A stretch of 44,036 nt of DNA from Chloroflexota bacterium. Its GTDB lineage: Bacteria; Chloroflexota; Chloroflexia; QHBQ01; JADMIH01. The stretch spans positions 1 through 44,036 of the forward strand of contig JADMIH010000015.1 in the NCBI GenBank assembly GCA_015478675.1, read 5' to 3'. This document shows positions 17,182-25,413 of this stretch, in pieces (position 1 is the first letter of the stretch; every line of letters begins with the position of its first letter). The notes beneath the pieces were generated by a model that saw only the letters and a program-made list of their open reading frames with translations, was not told the origin of the DNA and did no database searches. Position numbers and translations under genes: made by a program.

Positions 17182-17210
17182 ATAATATCACGGCTCAGCA
17201 ATACCGGCAA
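17182..17210 (-). promoter_or_regulatory. Putative promoter of the pyruvyl transferase/FrhB-like operon
   Basis: Minus strand: TTGCCG (17210-17205), a 17-base spacer, TATTAT (17187-17182). The leader to the start codon would be about 200 bases. Confidence 0.5.
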
Positions 17211-17267
17211 TGAGCGTCGGACAACCAGGGCTTTGTCAAAGCCAGCTTGCGATGTGCCGTCCCGATG

Positions 17268-17357
17268 TTGTCATCCTGAACGGAGTGAAGAATGTAAAGA
17301 GCTATGCTTCGTACTATGTCAGCTGTTCTAGATTCTCCGCTACGCTCAGAATGACAC
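17268..17357. repeat. Palindromic intergenic repeat, REP/MITE-like
   Basis: The left arm TGTCATCCTGAACGGAGTGA (from 17269) and the right arm ending CGCTCAGAATGACAC (17332-17357) are imperfect reverse complements over about 25 bases, with about five mismatches. From memory, this GTCATCCTGA-GAAGAAT type of sequence recurs between genes in many bacterial genomes. No direct-repeat flanks were recognised. Confidence 0.6.
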
Positions 17358-17435
17358 TGGGCAGTGCCTGCGCTTTCGTTGAACAGAGATCACGCAATAG
17401 AGTTGCTTTGCGCCAACCTGCGTAAGGTGAGCTCT

Positions 17436-17463
17436 TTGGACGCTGCAATTATCCTCTTATAAT
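17436..17463 (+). promoter_or_regulatory. Sigma70-type promoter of the carboxypeptidase gene
   Basis: TTGGAC (17436-17441), a 16-base spacer and a perfect TATAAT (17458-17463). Predicted start near 17470, about 32 bases before ATG 17502. Confidence 0.75.
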
Positions 17464-17501
17464 AGGCTTGCACAATCCCCACAGAAAGGAAACAGCATCT
17501 T

Positions 17502-19187
17502 ATGCCACAGATTGATTTTTCACACTTCTATCCGTATGCCAAGCTCAAGACGTTCCTCGAAGCGACGGCCGGTGAATTTCCCGACCTGGTTTCTATATCC
17601 ACAGTTGGGCGCTCACACGAAGGCCGCGACATCCTCCTTGCTACAGTTACAAACAAGGCTACCGGAGCAGATATTGAGAAGCCCGCCTACTGGATAGACG
17701 CAAATATACACGCAGGGGAAGTCACAGGCTCAGTTGTTGCCCTATACACTATCTATCGCTATGCCTCCGAATACGGCAAGGACCCTCGTATTACCGCTCT
17801 GCTGGACGACTACGTCATATACATACTGCCCCGCATTTCCGTAGACGGCGCAGAGAAGTACCTCACCTCGCCCCACGCCTTACGCTCCTCTACGAGACGG
17901 TACCCCTACACAGAGGATCGTGAGGGACTGTACCCCGAGGATGTGGACGGCGATGGCAAGATACTCCAGATGCGTATAGAGAATCCGAACGGTAACTGGA
18001 AAATGTCGGAGCAAGACTCCCGCGTGATGCTGCGGCGAGAGCCGGACGAAAGAGGCGGTAAATACTATCACCTCATTACGGAGGGAGTTATCAACGATTG
18101 GGACGGGCACCAGATAAAGATGGCTCCGCCACGCGAAGGGCTAGACCTGAACCGCAACTTCCCTTATGACTGGGCACCGGAAGGCCAGCAGCGAGGTGCA
18201 GGCGACTACCCATTCTCTGAGCCTGAAACCCGCACTCAGGCCGAGTTCTGGGCCGCCCACCGTAACATCAACGGCTTTCTAACCTACCACACCTATGCCG
18301 GCCTCATCTTACGCCCCTACTCGACCCACCCCGATGACCACTTCGCCACCCACGACCTCGATATATTCAAGATGATAGGCGAGCGAGGCACCGAGTTGAC
18401 AGGCTATCCCTGTGTTTCAGTCTACCACGGCTTCGCATACGACCCCAAGGAGCCGATGCACGGCGCACAGGACGATTACCTCTTCGATTTCTACGGCTGG
18501 TTCGGCTTTACCACCGAGCTATGGGATCCGATAAAGGCGGCAGGCATCGAGTTAGACCCCCTGAAACATATAGATTGGGCGAGACATCACCCGGAGGAGG
18601 ATGACCTCAAGCTGATGCGCTGGAACGACGAGGAACTGGAAGGCAAAGGCTTCACACCCTGGCGGCCTTTCACACACCCGCAGCTGGGCGCGCTGGAGAT
18701 AGGCGGCTGGGATCTGAAAAACTACTGGACTAACGCCCCTGCCCATTACCTCCCCGGAATCTGTGAGCAGCACAGCAGCTTTACCCTGGCACATGCCCTC
18801 ATGTCACCTTGCCTGGAGTTTCGCAGTAGACAGGTCGAAAAGGAAGCAGAAGGCATTTACAAAATAACAGCAATAGTGGCTAACAAAGGCTTTCTGCCGA
18901 GCTACACAAGCAAACGCGCCCATGAGCGTAAAATCGTGCGCCCTATCTCCGTGCGCCTCACTCTACCACCCGGTGCAGTACTGAGAGGAGGCAAGCGCGA
19001 GCAGGAGGTAGATCAGCTGGAAGGGCGTAGCAACAAGATTTGGCGGGGCTTCTACGGCTCCTCAAATCTGACGGATAATGAGGCGCGGCTGGAATGGATA
19101 GTGCGAGCCTCACCTGGCCTCGAAGCCGAAATAGAAGTCAGAAGCGACCGCGCGGGCATCATTCGCACCCTTATAAAGCTCGAATGA
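17502..19187 (+). CDS. M14-family zinc carboxypeptidase
   Basis: 561 residues. Peptidase M14 domain over about residues 8-350: zinc ligands His70 and Glu73 in ANIHAGEVTGS, the substrate-carboxylate motif LNRNFP (Arg219), the third zinc ligand His263 in LTYHTYAGL, and the catalytic general-base Glu339 in FTTELWD. A C-terminal beta-rich region (about 425-561) resembles domains following M14 peptidases. No signal peptide is visible, so it appears cytoplasmic, possibly acting on peptides or peptide-like conjugates. The start ATG 17502 has AGAAAGGAAACAG upstream and a consensus promoter. A mobile palindromic element is inserted right after the stop codon. Confidence 0.9.
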   Translation: MPQIDFSHFYPYAKLKTFLEATAGEFPDLVSISTVGRSHEGRDILLATVTNKATGADIEKPAYWIDANIHAGEVTGSVVALYTIYRYASEYGKDPRITALLDDYVIYILPRISVDGAEKYLTSPHALRSSTRRYPYTEDREGLYPEDVDGDGKILQMRIENPNGNWKMSEQDSRVMLRREPDERGGKYYHLITEGVINDWDGHQIKMAPPREGLDLNRNFPYDWAPEGQQRGAGDYPFSEPETRTQAEFWAAHRNINGFLTYHTYAGLILRPYSTHPDDHFATHDLDIFKMIGERGTELTGYPCVSVYHGFAYDPKEPMHGAQDDYLFDFYGWFGFTTELWDPIKAAGIELDPLKHIDWARHHPEEDDLKLMRWNDEELEGKGFTPWRPFTHPQLGALEIGGWDLKNYWTNAPAHYLPGICEQHSSFTLAHALMSPCLEFRSRQVEKEAEGIYKITAIVANKGFLPSYTSKRAHERKIVRPISVRLTLPPGAVLRGGKREQEVDQLEGRSNKIWRGFYGSSNLTDNEARLEWIVRASPGLEAEIEVRSDRAGIIRTLIKLE

Positions 19188-19196
19188 GGAAACAGT

Positions 19197-19289
19197 AACT
19201 GTTCAGAATAGGGGTGAGGGTGCGTTGGGGGTGAAGGTAGGTGAACGCTACCCCTTGAAGATTGCCACACCCTTATTCTGAACTCTTGC
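19197..19289. mobile_element. Palindromic MITE-like element, family 2 copy D, with 10-bp target duplication
   Basis: The ends GTTCAGAATAGGGG (from 19201) and CCTTATTCTGAAC (to 19283) are near-perfect inverted repeats. The 93-bp insert is bracketed by the exact 10-base direct repeat AGGAAACAGT at 19187-19196 and 19290-19299, whose first base is the last base of the carboxypeptidase stop codon. Internally it matches copy A (CAATCTTCAAGGGGTAG on the opposite strand) but lacks the central CTCTCCC hairpin. Confidence 0.8.
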
Positions 19290-19323
19290 AGGAAACAGTC
19301 TGCTGGATTGCGAGTGTAGAGGA

Positions 19324-19332
19324 TGATATAAT
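19324..19332 (+). promoter_or_regulatory. Extended -10 promoter of the helix-turn-helix gene
   Basis: TGATATAAT (19324-19332), a perfect TATAAT with the TGn extension. No -35 at standard spacing; TTGCGA at 19308 is only 13 bases away. The site begins 25 bases after the inserted element and its duplicated target. Confidence 0.55.
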
Positions 19333-19370
19333 TGAGTGAGATCCAGCGCCGCAGGTCTTAGGTAGGCGCA

Positions 19371-19706
19371 GTGAGAGGGTTGCCCCAGTTGAGCGTACAT
19401 ACCAACCATATGAGCGCAGCGGATATTCGCTTGATGCTGGACCGCGAGCGCTACGAAGCGTTGGCGGTGCGCGATCCTATCGCCATCGCCAACGCAGCAG
19501 AGAGGTATAATACGCTCGACTCGGTGCTGGCGACCTTTCCCGAAACAGAGGTTATAGATCTGTACAGGCCTCTACTCTCTGTGTCACAAGCCTCCAAACT
19601 GTTGGGATACAAGCCCAAAGAAGTACGCAGGCTCCTGGGCCAGGGCAAAATATCGGGCAAGAAGGTGGGAAGCGAGTGGCGCATCCCGCTAAAAGCAGTA
19701 TTGTGA
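19371..19706 (+). CDS. Small excisionase/MerR-like helix-turn-helix protein
   Basis: 111 residues (GTG 19371; ATG 19410 gives 98). The C-terminal half, LLSVSQASKLLGYKPKEVRRLLGQGKISGKKVGSEWRIP (split here only for reading), is a typical HTH_17/excisionase-type winged helix with the R-x-W-R-I-P end. The N-terminal half is helical, with a possible dimerisation role (ADIRLMLDRERYEALAVR). Such proteins bind DNA as small regulators or recombination directionality factors. No integrase is nearby. It lies between the carboxypeptidase and aminotransferase genes, with its own extended -10 promoter. Target unknown. Confidence 0.75.
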   Translation: MRGLPQLSVHTNHMSAADIRLMLDRERYEALAVRDPIAIANAAERYNTLDSVLATFPETEVIDLYRPLLSVSQASKLLGYKPKEVRRLLGQGKISGKKVGSEWRIPLKAVL

Positions 19707-19802
19707 AACAGCTTTCTAATCACTCAATCCTCACGATAAACTCGCATGTGATCGCCTTCGCAATACAGAGAAGGAGCGACAGCACAATAAGGAGCAGAGA
19801 CA

Positions 19803-21014
19803 ATGGCTACTGACACAGCAGCTTCAGCAGCGCACGCAACAGGCGAGGAGTTCGTCTCTGAACGGATAAAGGCGGTGCCGCCATCCGGCATACGCAAGTT
19901 CTTTGATATTGTCGCCACCATGAAGGACGTTATCTCCCTGGGCATCGGCGAGCCTGACTTTGTGACGCCTGAGCCTATTGTGCGAGCAGGTGTAAAGTCG
20001 CTTGAGGCGGGCCACACAAGCTACACTTCTAACTCAGGCATCCTTGAGCTGCGCCAGTTGTTGGCGCACCAGATAGAGAAGCTGTACAACGTCAGCTACA
20101 GCGCAGAAAATGAACTGCTGGTGACTGTTGGCGTAAGTGAGGCATTGGGGCTTGCGCTCATGGCAGTCATGGAGCCTGGCGACGAGGTGATTGTACCTGA
20201 GCCTTGCTTCGTGGCCTACCAGCCGTCGGTTATCTTCGCGGGCGGCAAGCCGGTGGCGGCGCCCACCTATGTCACGCAGAGCTTTCAAGTCACAGTAGAT
20301 GACCTTGAGAAGGCTCGTACGCGCCACAGCAAGGCGTTACTGCTCGGATACCCCAACAACCCTACAGGAGCGGTCCTGGAGCGTTCCAGACTTGCGGAGA
20401 TCGCTGAATGGGCAGCAGCGCACAGCCTTGTGGTTATTTCTGACGAAATATACGACCGTCTGGTCTACGGCATCGAGCACACTTGCTTCGCGTCGCTCCC
20501 AGGTATGAAGGAGCGCACTATTTTGCTCGGTGGTTTCTCCAAGTCCTACGCGATGACCGGGTGGCGCATCGGCTATGCGGCAGCGCCGCCTGCCATACTC
20601 GCTACGATGAGGAAAATCCACCAGTACATGATCATGTCGGCCCCCACGACGGGACAGGAAGCTGCGATCGAGGCGTTAAAGTCGGGAGAGCCTTATGTGG
20701 AGGCTATGCGCGAAGAGTATGATCGCCGCCGGCGCGTGATAGTGGACGGCTTCAACAGGCTGGGGCTGCACTGCTTTGAGCCTCGGGGCGCTTTCTACGC
20801 CTTCCCATCAATAGAATCCACCGGCCTCTCAGATGAAGCATTCTGCGAGCGCTTGCTGGCGGAGGAGAAAGTGGCGGTGGTGCCAGGCTCAGCCTTCGGC
20901 GCGTCGGGCGCAGGCCACGTGCGCGCTTCCTATGCCACATCGCTCCCCAATATAGAGGAAGCGCTGACGCGCATCGAACGCTTCCTCTCCAGGCTGAAAG
21001 CTGAGAAAGAGTAA
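19803..21014 (+). CDS. Class I/II pyridoxal-phosphate aminotransferase
   Basis: 403 residues. The aspartate aminotransferase fold-type I pattern is clear: ISLGIGEPDF, a SYTSNSGILELR segment, LLGYPNNPTGA, VISDEIYDRLVY, and PLP-lysine Lys247 in LLGGFSKSYAMTGWRIGY. C-terminal RGAFYAFPSI is also typical. It most resembles the PatA/AspC-like subgroup used for aromatic, alanine or aspartate transamination; the precise substrate cannot be read from sequence. The start ATG 19803 has AAGGAGCAGAGACA upstream. The stop is 2 bases from the convergent DNA polymerase gene's stop. Confidence 0.92.
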   Translation: MATDTAASAAHATGEEFVSERIKAVPPSGIRKFFDIVATMKDVISLGIGEPDFVTPEPIVRAGVKSLEAGHTSYTSNSGILELRQLLAHQIEKLYNVSYSAENELLVTVGVSEALGLALMAVMEPGDEVIVPEPCFVAYQPSVIFAGGKPVAAPTYVTQSFQVTVDDLEKARTRHSKALLLGYPNNPTGAVLERSRLAEIAEWAAAHSLVVISDEIYDRLVYGIEHTCFASLPGMKERTILLGGFSKSYAMTGWRIGYAAAPPAILATMRKIHQYMIMSAPTTGQEAAIEALKSGEPYVEAMREEYDRRRRVIVDGFNRLGLHCFEPRGAFYAFPSIESTGLSDEAFCERLLAEEKVAVVPGSAFGASGAGHVRASYATSLPNIEEALTRIERFLSRLKAEKE

Positions 21015-21016
21015 GC

Positions 21017-22105
21017 TCAGGGAAGGTTCAGCGCCAGTGACTCCAGGGCAAGGCGGGGGTTGACATTCTCCAGTAGCTGCTGGCGTGTCCGCTGGATCAG
21101 GGCGACAGCCTCCGAAGCTTGTTTGAGCGTCACTTTGCCCGCGAGTGATTGCAGCGTTGTCAGCTGATCTATGCTCATCGCAAGCTCGGGTGCGGCGGCT
21201 TTCACGACCATCACATCGCGCCACCAGCTCTCCCATGTGTCGAGGATGGCATACAGGTCAGAACGTGCATCTGTAAAAAGCTTGGCATAACGGGTCGCGG
21301 TATTGATCCTGTCAACAATCGGCGCGCTGGACAAAAGCGCAATCTCCTCCAGCGCTCCCCGCCGCCTGGCAAACGCGTCTCGTTCCGAGTGCAGCCGCAC
21401 AGCGTAGCCTAGCCGCCCCCCCGACAAAGCAGCCAACGTCACCGCCTGCTCATCTTCAACTCCCCAATCTGCCGTAAGTCTCGATGCTAACAGAGATTTC
21501 GGCAGATCTCTGAGCGGTACTTGCATGCAGCGCGAGGAAATGGTCGGCAGCACCGAGCCTTCATCATCGGCCAGCAATATCAGGATGCTATGGCCCGGTG
21601 GCTCTTCCAGGGTCTTGAGTAAGGCGTTCGATGCCTCTTCGTTCATCCAATCCGCATCCCCGATGATGTACACCTTCCACCTGCCTGAGTGTGGGCTGAG
21701 GCCGACGTTTTGCTGCATCTCGCGTATTATGTCAATCTTTAGCTCTTTAGCAGGCACTCCCTTACCCTTGCCGCTCTCACTAATAGCACGCGCCTGGCTC
21801 TCCAGGTTGACCTCGACAATATCGGGGTGGGTGCCGCGAGCAATACGGCTGCAAGACGAGCAAAGACCGCAGGGCGCTGAAGGCCAGATTTGCCCGGCGG
21901 GCGGTTCAGACTGGCAATTGAGGGTCATAGCAAAGGCCATCGCCAGCGTTCTCTTGCCGATCCCCTCCGGCCCCGTGAAAAGAAAGGCGTGAGAGAGCCG
22001 ATTAGAGCGCAAGGAGCTACTTAGCATGTGAATAGCGCGCTCATGGCCGATGACCGGCCAGCCGGACGGCTCTGCCTGTAAATTATGTGGAGGAGAAGGT
22101 ATCAT
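21017..22105 (-). CDS. holB: DNA polymerase III subunit delta prime
   Basis: 362 residues. Clamp-loader subunit that, with gamma/tau and delta, loads the sliding clamp. WPVIGHERAIHML leads into Walker A GPEGIGKRT. CGLCSSCSR gives three of the four zinc cysteines, and GTHPDI follows. IGDADWMNEEASNALLKTLEEPP is the modified Walker B/sensor region, and ISSRCMQVPLR carries the SRC arginine-finger motif. Walker A is intact here, unlike in enterobacterial delta prime. The start is ATG 22105 (TTG 22114 is an alternative). It follows the NERD gene after 12 bases in the same direction. Its stop faces the aminotransferase stop across 2 bases. Confidence 0.93.
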   Translation of the reverse strand: MIPSPPHNLQAEPSGWPVIGHERAIHMLSSSLRSNRLSHAFLFTGPEGIGKRTLAMAFAMTLNCQSEPPAGQIWPSAPCGLCSSCSRIARGTHPDIVEVNLESQARAISESGKGKGVPAKELKIDIIREMQQNVGLSPHSGRWKVYIIGDADWMNEEASNALLKTLEEPPGHSILILLADDEGSVLPTISSRCMQVPLRDLPKSLLASRLTADWGVEDEQAVTLAALSGGRLGYAVRLHSERDAFARRRGALEEIALLSSAPIVDRINTATRYAKLFTDARSDLYAILDTWESWWRDVMVVKAAAPELAMSIDQLTTLQSLAGKVTLKQASEAVALIQRTRQQLLENVNPRLALESLALNLP

Positions 22106-22117
22106 AATCGGCAAAGG

Positions 22118-22909
22118 CTAGCGCCGCGCAGGGGCTGCCTTTGGCGCAACGGCAGAAGGCTGAGGTCCGAGCGCTATGTTGAGCTTGCGGCGGTCTTCGC
22201 TGGTGAGGATGGCGCTTATATCAAGGCCGGATTCGCGGGCAGCGTCCATGTCGTACTGCAACTCCTTGACCGTTTCCCTAGTTTCGTTTAACGGTATCGC
22301 CGGGAAGGAGCAGCTCTGAAGCTCAAGCTCAGGGTTGCGCGTAAAGACGATCAGACCTTTGACAGGCACAGCAGGCTTACCACTCGCGCTGAGTAGCTGC
22401 TGTACTGCCTGGATGGATGCGCTCAGGCTCGCACTCGGATTGCCAATGGAGGGCTTTACACCTGTGAACTTGTCTATGAGGTTGCTCTGGCTCTTCCAGC
22501 GGTCACCTTTTTCCGAGCCTGTGCAGCTTACAGGCCCTATCGCATCACTCGTCTGTATAACGACCACACCAGAGGGCGTGATAAGCATGTGCTCTATAAC
22601 CTGTTCGCCCTGCCTGGCAAAGTGGTGAAAGCTGTATTTATTGTTGAGGCCCTTCAACTCGGCGTTCAGTTGGTGGTCAGCACGCGGGGTGTTCGCCATC
22701 CGCTTCTGGTTATTGCGGCCCATAGCCCAGAATGGCAGACCTATGATCAGAAAAGGGTATGCAAGATAGACAAGAAAGTACGCGGAGGTAAAGCTACCGA
22801 CGAGTGAGATCAGGAACGATACAAGTATGCAAATCATCCCTATCCGCTGAGTGCGCGAGGCCTTCTTGACGAGCGTTTTCCAATATTCTTCATGAGTAAC
22901 GACATTCAT
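22118..22909 (-). CDS. NERD-domain membrane protein
   Basis: 263 residues. Two membrane segments near the N-terminus (about 22-42 and 45-62, IGMICILVSFLISLVGSF and YFLVYLAYPFLIIGLPFW). Then a NERD (nuclease-related) domain at about 80-200: AELKGLNNKYSFHHFARQG, EHMLITPSGVVVIQT and SCTGSEKGDRWK. NERD domains resemble restriction-endonuclease folds; the usual D/E-x-K core here is replaced by VVVIQT, so nuclease activity is doubtful. Start ATG 22909; a GTG at 22933 is possible. Co-directional with holB just downstream. Function unknown. Confidence 0.75.
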   Translation of the reverse strand: MNVVTHEEYWKTLVKKASRTQRIGMICILVSFLISLVGSFTSAYFLVYLAYPFLIIGLPFWAMGRNNQKRMANTPRADHQLNAELKGLNNKYSFHHFARQGEQVIEHMLITPSGVVVIQTSDAIGPVSCTGSEKGDRWKSQSNLIDKFTGVKPSIGNPSASLSASIQAVQQLLSASGKPAVPVKGLIVFTRNPELELQSCSFPAIPLNETRETVKELQYDMDAARESGLDISAILTSEDRRKLNIALGPQPSAVAPKAAPARR

Positions 22910-23003
22910 GCGTAGGGAGTATGTTCCTTTCACAGGAGGTCAGCATAGCGCGCCGAGAAGCCGTGCCTGTAGCGGCTAATGTACCCCGCAGGCGGTTACT
23001 TGC

Positions 23004-23032
23004 TTGATGCGCTATTAGCTCCATGCTAAACT
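23004..23032 (+). promoter_or_regulatory. Putative promoter giving a leaderless transcript
   Basis: TTGATG (23004-23009), 17-base spacer, TAAACT (23027-23032). The predicted transcription start coincides with the GTG at 23039, and there is no ribosome site before this GTG. Confidence 0.45.
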
Positions 23033-23038
23033 AAGCTT

Positions 23039-24040
23039 GTGATTCAGTCTAACACAAGCGCGGCTCCGCTTCAAGAAGAAGAGCGCAGTCCTGACCTCAC
23101 AGTGGTGGTTGTCAGTTGGAATGTAGGTGAGATGCTTGGCCGGTGCCTGCAGGCCCTGTTCTCACCTGCTGTTAGCGGTGAGCTACAGGTCGAAGTTATC
23201 GTAGTAGATAACGCCTCACGTGATGCGAGCGCGCAGGTCGCCCGCAGCTTTCCAGGCGTGAGGCTTATAGAGATGCGCGCGAACCTCGGATATGGCCGCG
23301 CCAGTAACGCTGGCCTGCGGGCGGCTAGAGGCAAACATCTGCTGGTCTTGAATCCTGACACCATTCCGCAGTCCGGCTGCCTGGAAACGCTTGCCTGCTT
23401 CGCGAACGGCCACCCCCACGCGGGCATAGTTGCGCCCAGGCTGCTCAACGCCGACGGCACAACCCAACAAGCCGCCTTTCGCTTCCCAACGCTGGCAATG
23501 GCCGCTCTGGACCTCTTTCCTTTACCAGGGATCGTGCCGGGCCGTGTACGCGCAAGGATAGCCCACTCGTGGCTAAATGGTAGGTATCAGCAAGAACAAG
23601 TAGCAAGCAAGCCGTTCAAGATCAACCATCCACTCGGCGCGTGTATGCTCCTGAACCGAGGCGCGTATAAAGCCCTGGGGGGCTTCAGCGAAGAGCTATT
23701 TATGTATGCGGAAGAGATAGACCTTGCGATACGCTACGCGCGCGCGGGCTGGCAGTGCTGGCAAGTGCCCGCCGCACAGGTGATTCACATCGGGGGGCAA
23801 AGTACGCGGCAAGCGCCCGATAGGATGTTCGTAGAATTGTGGCGTTCGCGCCTCTACATCTACAAGAGGTACTACTCACTCCCGGCGCGGCTTGCTCTCT
23901 CAGCGTTGCTGACAACTGCCCAGTTACGCGATCTGGCATTCACATGGCTCGCAACGAGGCGCGCGCGTATTCCACCCATAGAAGCCAGGAGGAGCAACCG
24001 CCGCGCACGAGCCGTGCTGAGGCTGGTATTCCATAGATGA
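23039..24040 (+). CDS. Family 2 glycosyltransferase (rhamnosyltransferase/WbbL-like)
   Basis: 333 residues from GTG 23039. GT-A fold signature: DLTVVVVSWNVGEMLGRCLQAL, VIVVDNASRDAS, EMRANLGYGRASNAGL and LLVLNPDT (the metal/nucleotide-binding DxD position appears as NPD). FSEELFMYAEEIDLAIR contains the acidic catalytic-base region. The pattern LNPDTIP...GG.D...F.Y.ED is that of WbbL-like transferases acting on polysaccharide or lipid-linked sugars at the inner face of the membrane. The basic C-terminal tail may bind membrane. Overlaps the next glycosyltransferase by 4 bases (ATGA). Confidence 0.9.
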   Translation: MIQSNTSAAPLQEEERSPDLTVVVVSWNVGEMLGRCLQALFSPAVSGELQVEVIVVDNASRDASAQVARSFPGVRLIEMRANLGYGRASNAGLRAARGKHLLVLNPDTIPQSGCLETLACFANGHPHAGIVAPRLLNADGTTQQAAFRFPTLAMAALDLFPLPGIVPGRVRARIAHSWLNGRYQQEQVASKPFKINHPLGACMLLNRGAYKALGGFSEELFMYAEEIDLAIRYARAGWQCWQVPAAQVIHIGGQSTRQAPDRMFVELWRSRLYIYKRYYSLPARLALSALLTTAQLRDLAFTWLATRRARIPPIEARRSNRRARAVLRLVFHR

Positions 24041-24822
24041 GCAACCAGGCACTTACCATCATAGCTCTCGCGTGGCACGAAGCCGCCCACCTTGTGCCCT
24101 GCTTTCGCAGCCTTGCGCCTCTCATCGCGGCAACAAACGCTCGAACCCTGATCGTGCTCGATGCCGAAGCCGATGAGGAAACTGCCAGCGCTGCTAGAAG
24201 AGTAGCCGAGAAGGTGGTGACGCATGAGTTTGTCAACTTCTCAGCGCAGCGCAACTATGCCCTCGACCAGGCGCGCACCGGATGGGTCCTATTTATAGAC
24301 GCTGATGAGCGGTGCACATCACGCCTTGCCACAGAGATAGCAGCTGTGCTGGCCCAACCAGGTTGCGCAGCCTACAGAGTACCGAGGCGCAACTTCTTCT
24401 TCAAGCATGAAGTGAGGCACACAGGCTGGTACCCTGACTACCAGATCAGGCTCTTACAGCGAGCACACTGTCGCTACGACCAAGCCCGCCAGGTACACGA
24501 GCTGCCCGAAGTAGAGGGTCCCATTGGCACACTCCACGCGCCCTTGATCCATTTCAACTACGATAACTGGGCGCAGTTTCTGGCGAAGCAGAGGGCTTAT
24601 TCGGCTTTAGAGGCTCGCGCCCTCTTTAACGCGGGGAGAGAGGCGCGACTACGCAGTCTGATTGGTCAGCCACTTCGAGAGTTCAAGCGCCGCTACATTG
24701 ACTACAGCGGATATAAAGATGGACCGCTCGGCCTTGCGCTCTCATTCGCAATGAGCTTGTACGTGGCACAAACGTATCGCAAGCTGCTGATATTGCAAAG
24801 AAGGGTGAAAGGTGAAACGTGA
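24037..24822 (+). CDS. Family 2 glycosyltransferase (WaaE/KdtX-like)
   Basis: 261 residues. TIIALAWHEAAHLVPCFRSL, FVNFSAQRNYALDQARTGWVLFIDADER (DAD as the DxD motif), then YRVPRRNFFFKHEVRHTGWYPDYQIRLL and VHELPEV match the WaaE/KdtX subgroup of GT2, which glycosylates core or capsule sugars. The C-terminus has a hydrophobic stretch, LGLALSFAMSLYVAQTY, probably a membrane-contact helix. Translationally coupled to the preceding glycosyltransferase through an ATGA overlap; the two likely act one after the other on the same glycan. Confidence 0.88.
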   Translation: MSNQALTIIALAWHEAAHLVPCFRSLAPLIAATNARTLIVLDAEADEETASAARRVAEKVVTHEFVNFSAQRNYALDQARTGWVLFIDADERCTSRLATEIAAVLAQPGCAAYRVPRRNFFFKHEVRHTGWYPDYQIRLLQRAHCRYDQARQVHELPEVEGPIGTLHAPLIHFNYDNWAQFLAKQRAYSALEARALFNAGREARLRSLIGQPLREFKRRYIDYSGYKDGPLGLALSFAMSLYVAQTYRKLLILQRRVKGET

Positions 24823-24928
24823 GGGATTAAGGACATATTATCTTTATCCTCAACTTACGCAATAGGCAATACTCATTACGCTGCACGTCTCACGCCCCAC
24901 GAGTCCCTTTCCACACTCTTTCCACAAA

Positions 24929-24957
24929 TTGACAGCGCGCTCTCGCCGCGATATATT
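24929..24957 (+). promoter_or_regulatory. Near-consensus sigma70 promoter
   Basis: TTGACA (24929-24934), exactly 17 bases, TATATT (24952-24957). Drives the DUF4258-like gene, with a leader of about 78 bases. One of the best promoter matches in the window. Confidence 0.75.
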
Positions 24958-25041
24958 TGCGCCAGTCCGGTTGCTCCAATGCCATTACCGGGGCGGGAGG
25001 CGAACGAGGAGTGCACACCTCGCGAGCGAAAGGAGCTGGCA

Positions 25042-25353
25042 ATGACCTTATCAACTTGCGCGAAACTAAGCAGGCACGCGAAACGAAGGAGTGCGCAAAG
25101 CAACTTATCTGCGGACGATCTGGAGCTAGTTCGCCGGTACGGTGTCCTCGAGCACCGCACAGGTGTCCTCTTCTACTTCGTTCGCAAACGAGATGTAGAG
25201 CGTTTTCGCCGCGTCGAGCCTCGCCTGCCGATGTTACAGGGTGTGGTGCTGATCATGTCGAATGACGATACGATTATCACGATCTACCGCAACAGTCATG
25301 CGCTGAAAGATATACGTCGAAAGACCAAGCTGAAGTGGCACGTCGCCGCGTAG
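25042..25353 (+). CDS. DUF4258-like small protein
   Basis: 103 residues. LSRHAKRRSAQ then LSADDLELVRRYG, HRTGVLFYFVRKRD, and GVVLIMSNDDTIITIYRNS. The order (an H-A-x-x-R helix, a short LS-x-x-D helix, then beta strands ending in I-T-I/V-Y) fits DUF4258, a compact fold shared by some toxin-like RNases. No antitoxin partner is seen. The ATG at 25042 has AAGGAGCTGGCA directly before it; longer frames starting at 24957 or 24979 lack such a site. It has its own consensus promoter and terminator and so is monocistronic. Function unknown. Confidence 0.65.
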   Translation: MTLSTCAKLSRHAKRRSAQSNLSADDLELVRRYGVLEHRTGVLFYFVRKRDVERFRRVEPRLPMLQGVVLIMSNDDTIITIYRNSHALKDIRRKTKLKWHVAA

Positions 25354-25413
25354 CTGCCGAGGATATTGCCAGGCCCTGAATCCCGCGCCGGGCCAAAGAC
25401 AACCGGGAGTAAG

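Larger units (their letters stand above)
17047..17501. other. 455-base divergent intergenic region
   Basis: Holds the leftward promoter for the pyruvyl transferase pair (17182-17210), a palindromic repeat (17268-17357) and the rightward promoter of the carboxypeptidase gene (17436-17463). No convincing gene was seen. Confidence 0.7.
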
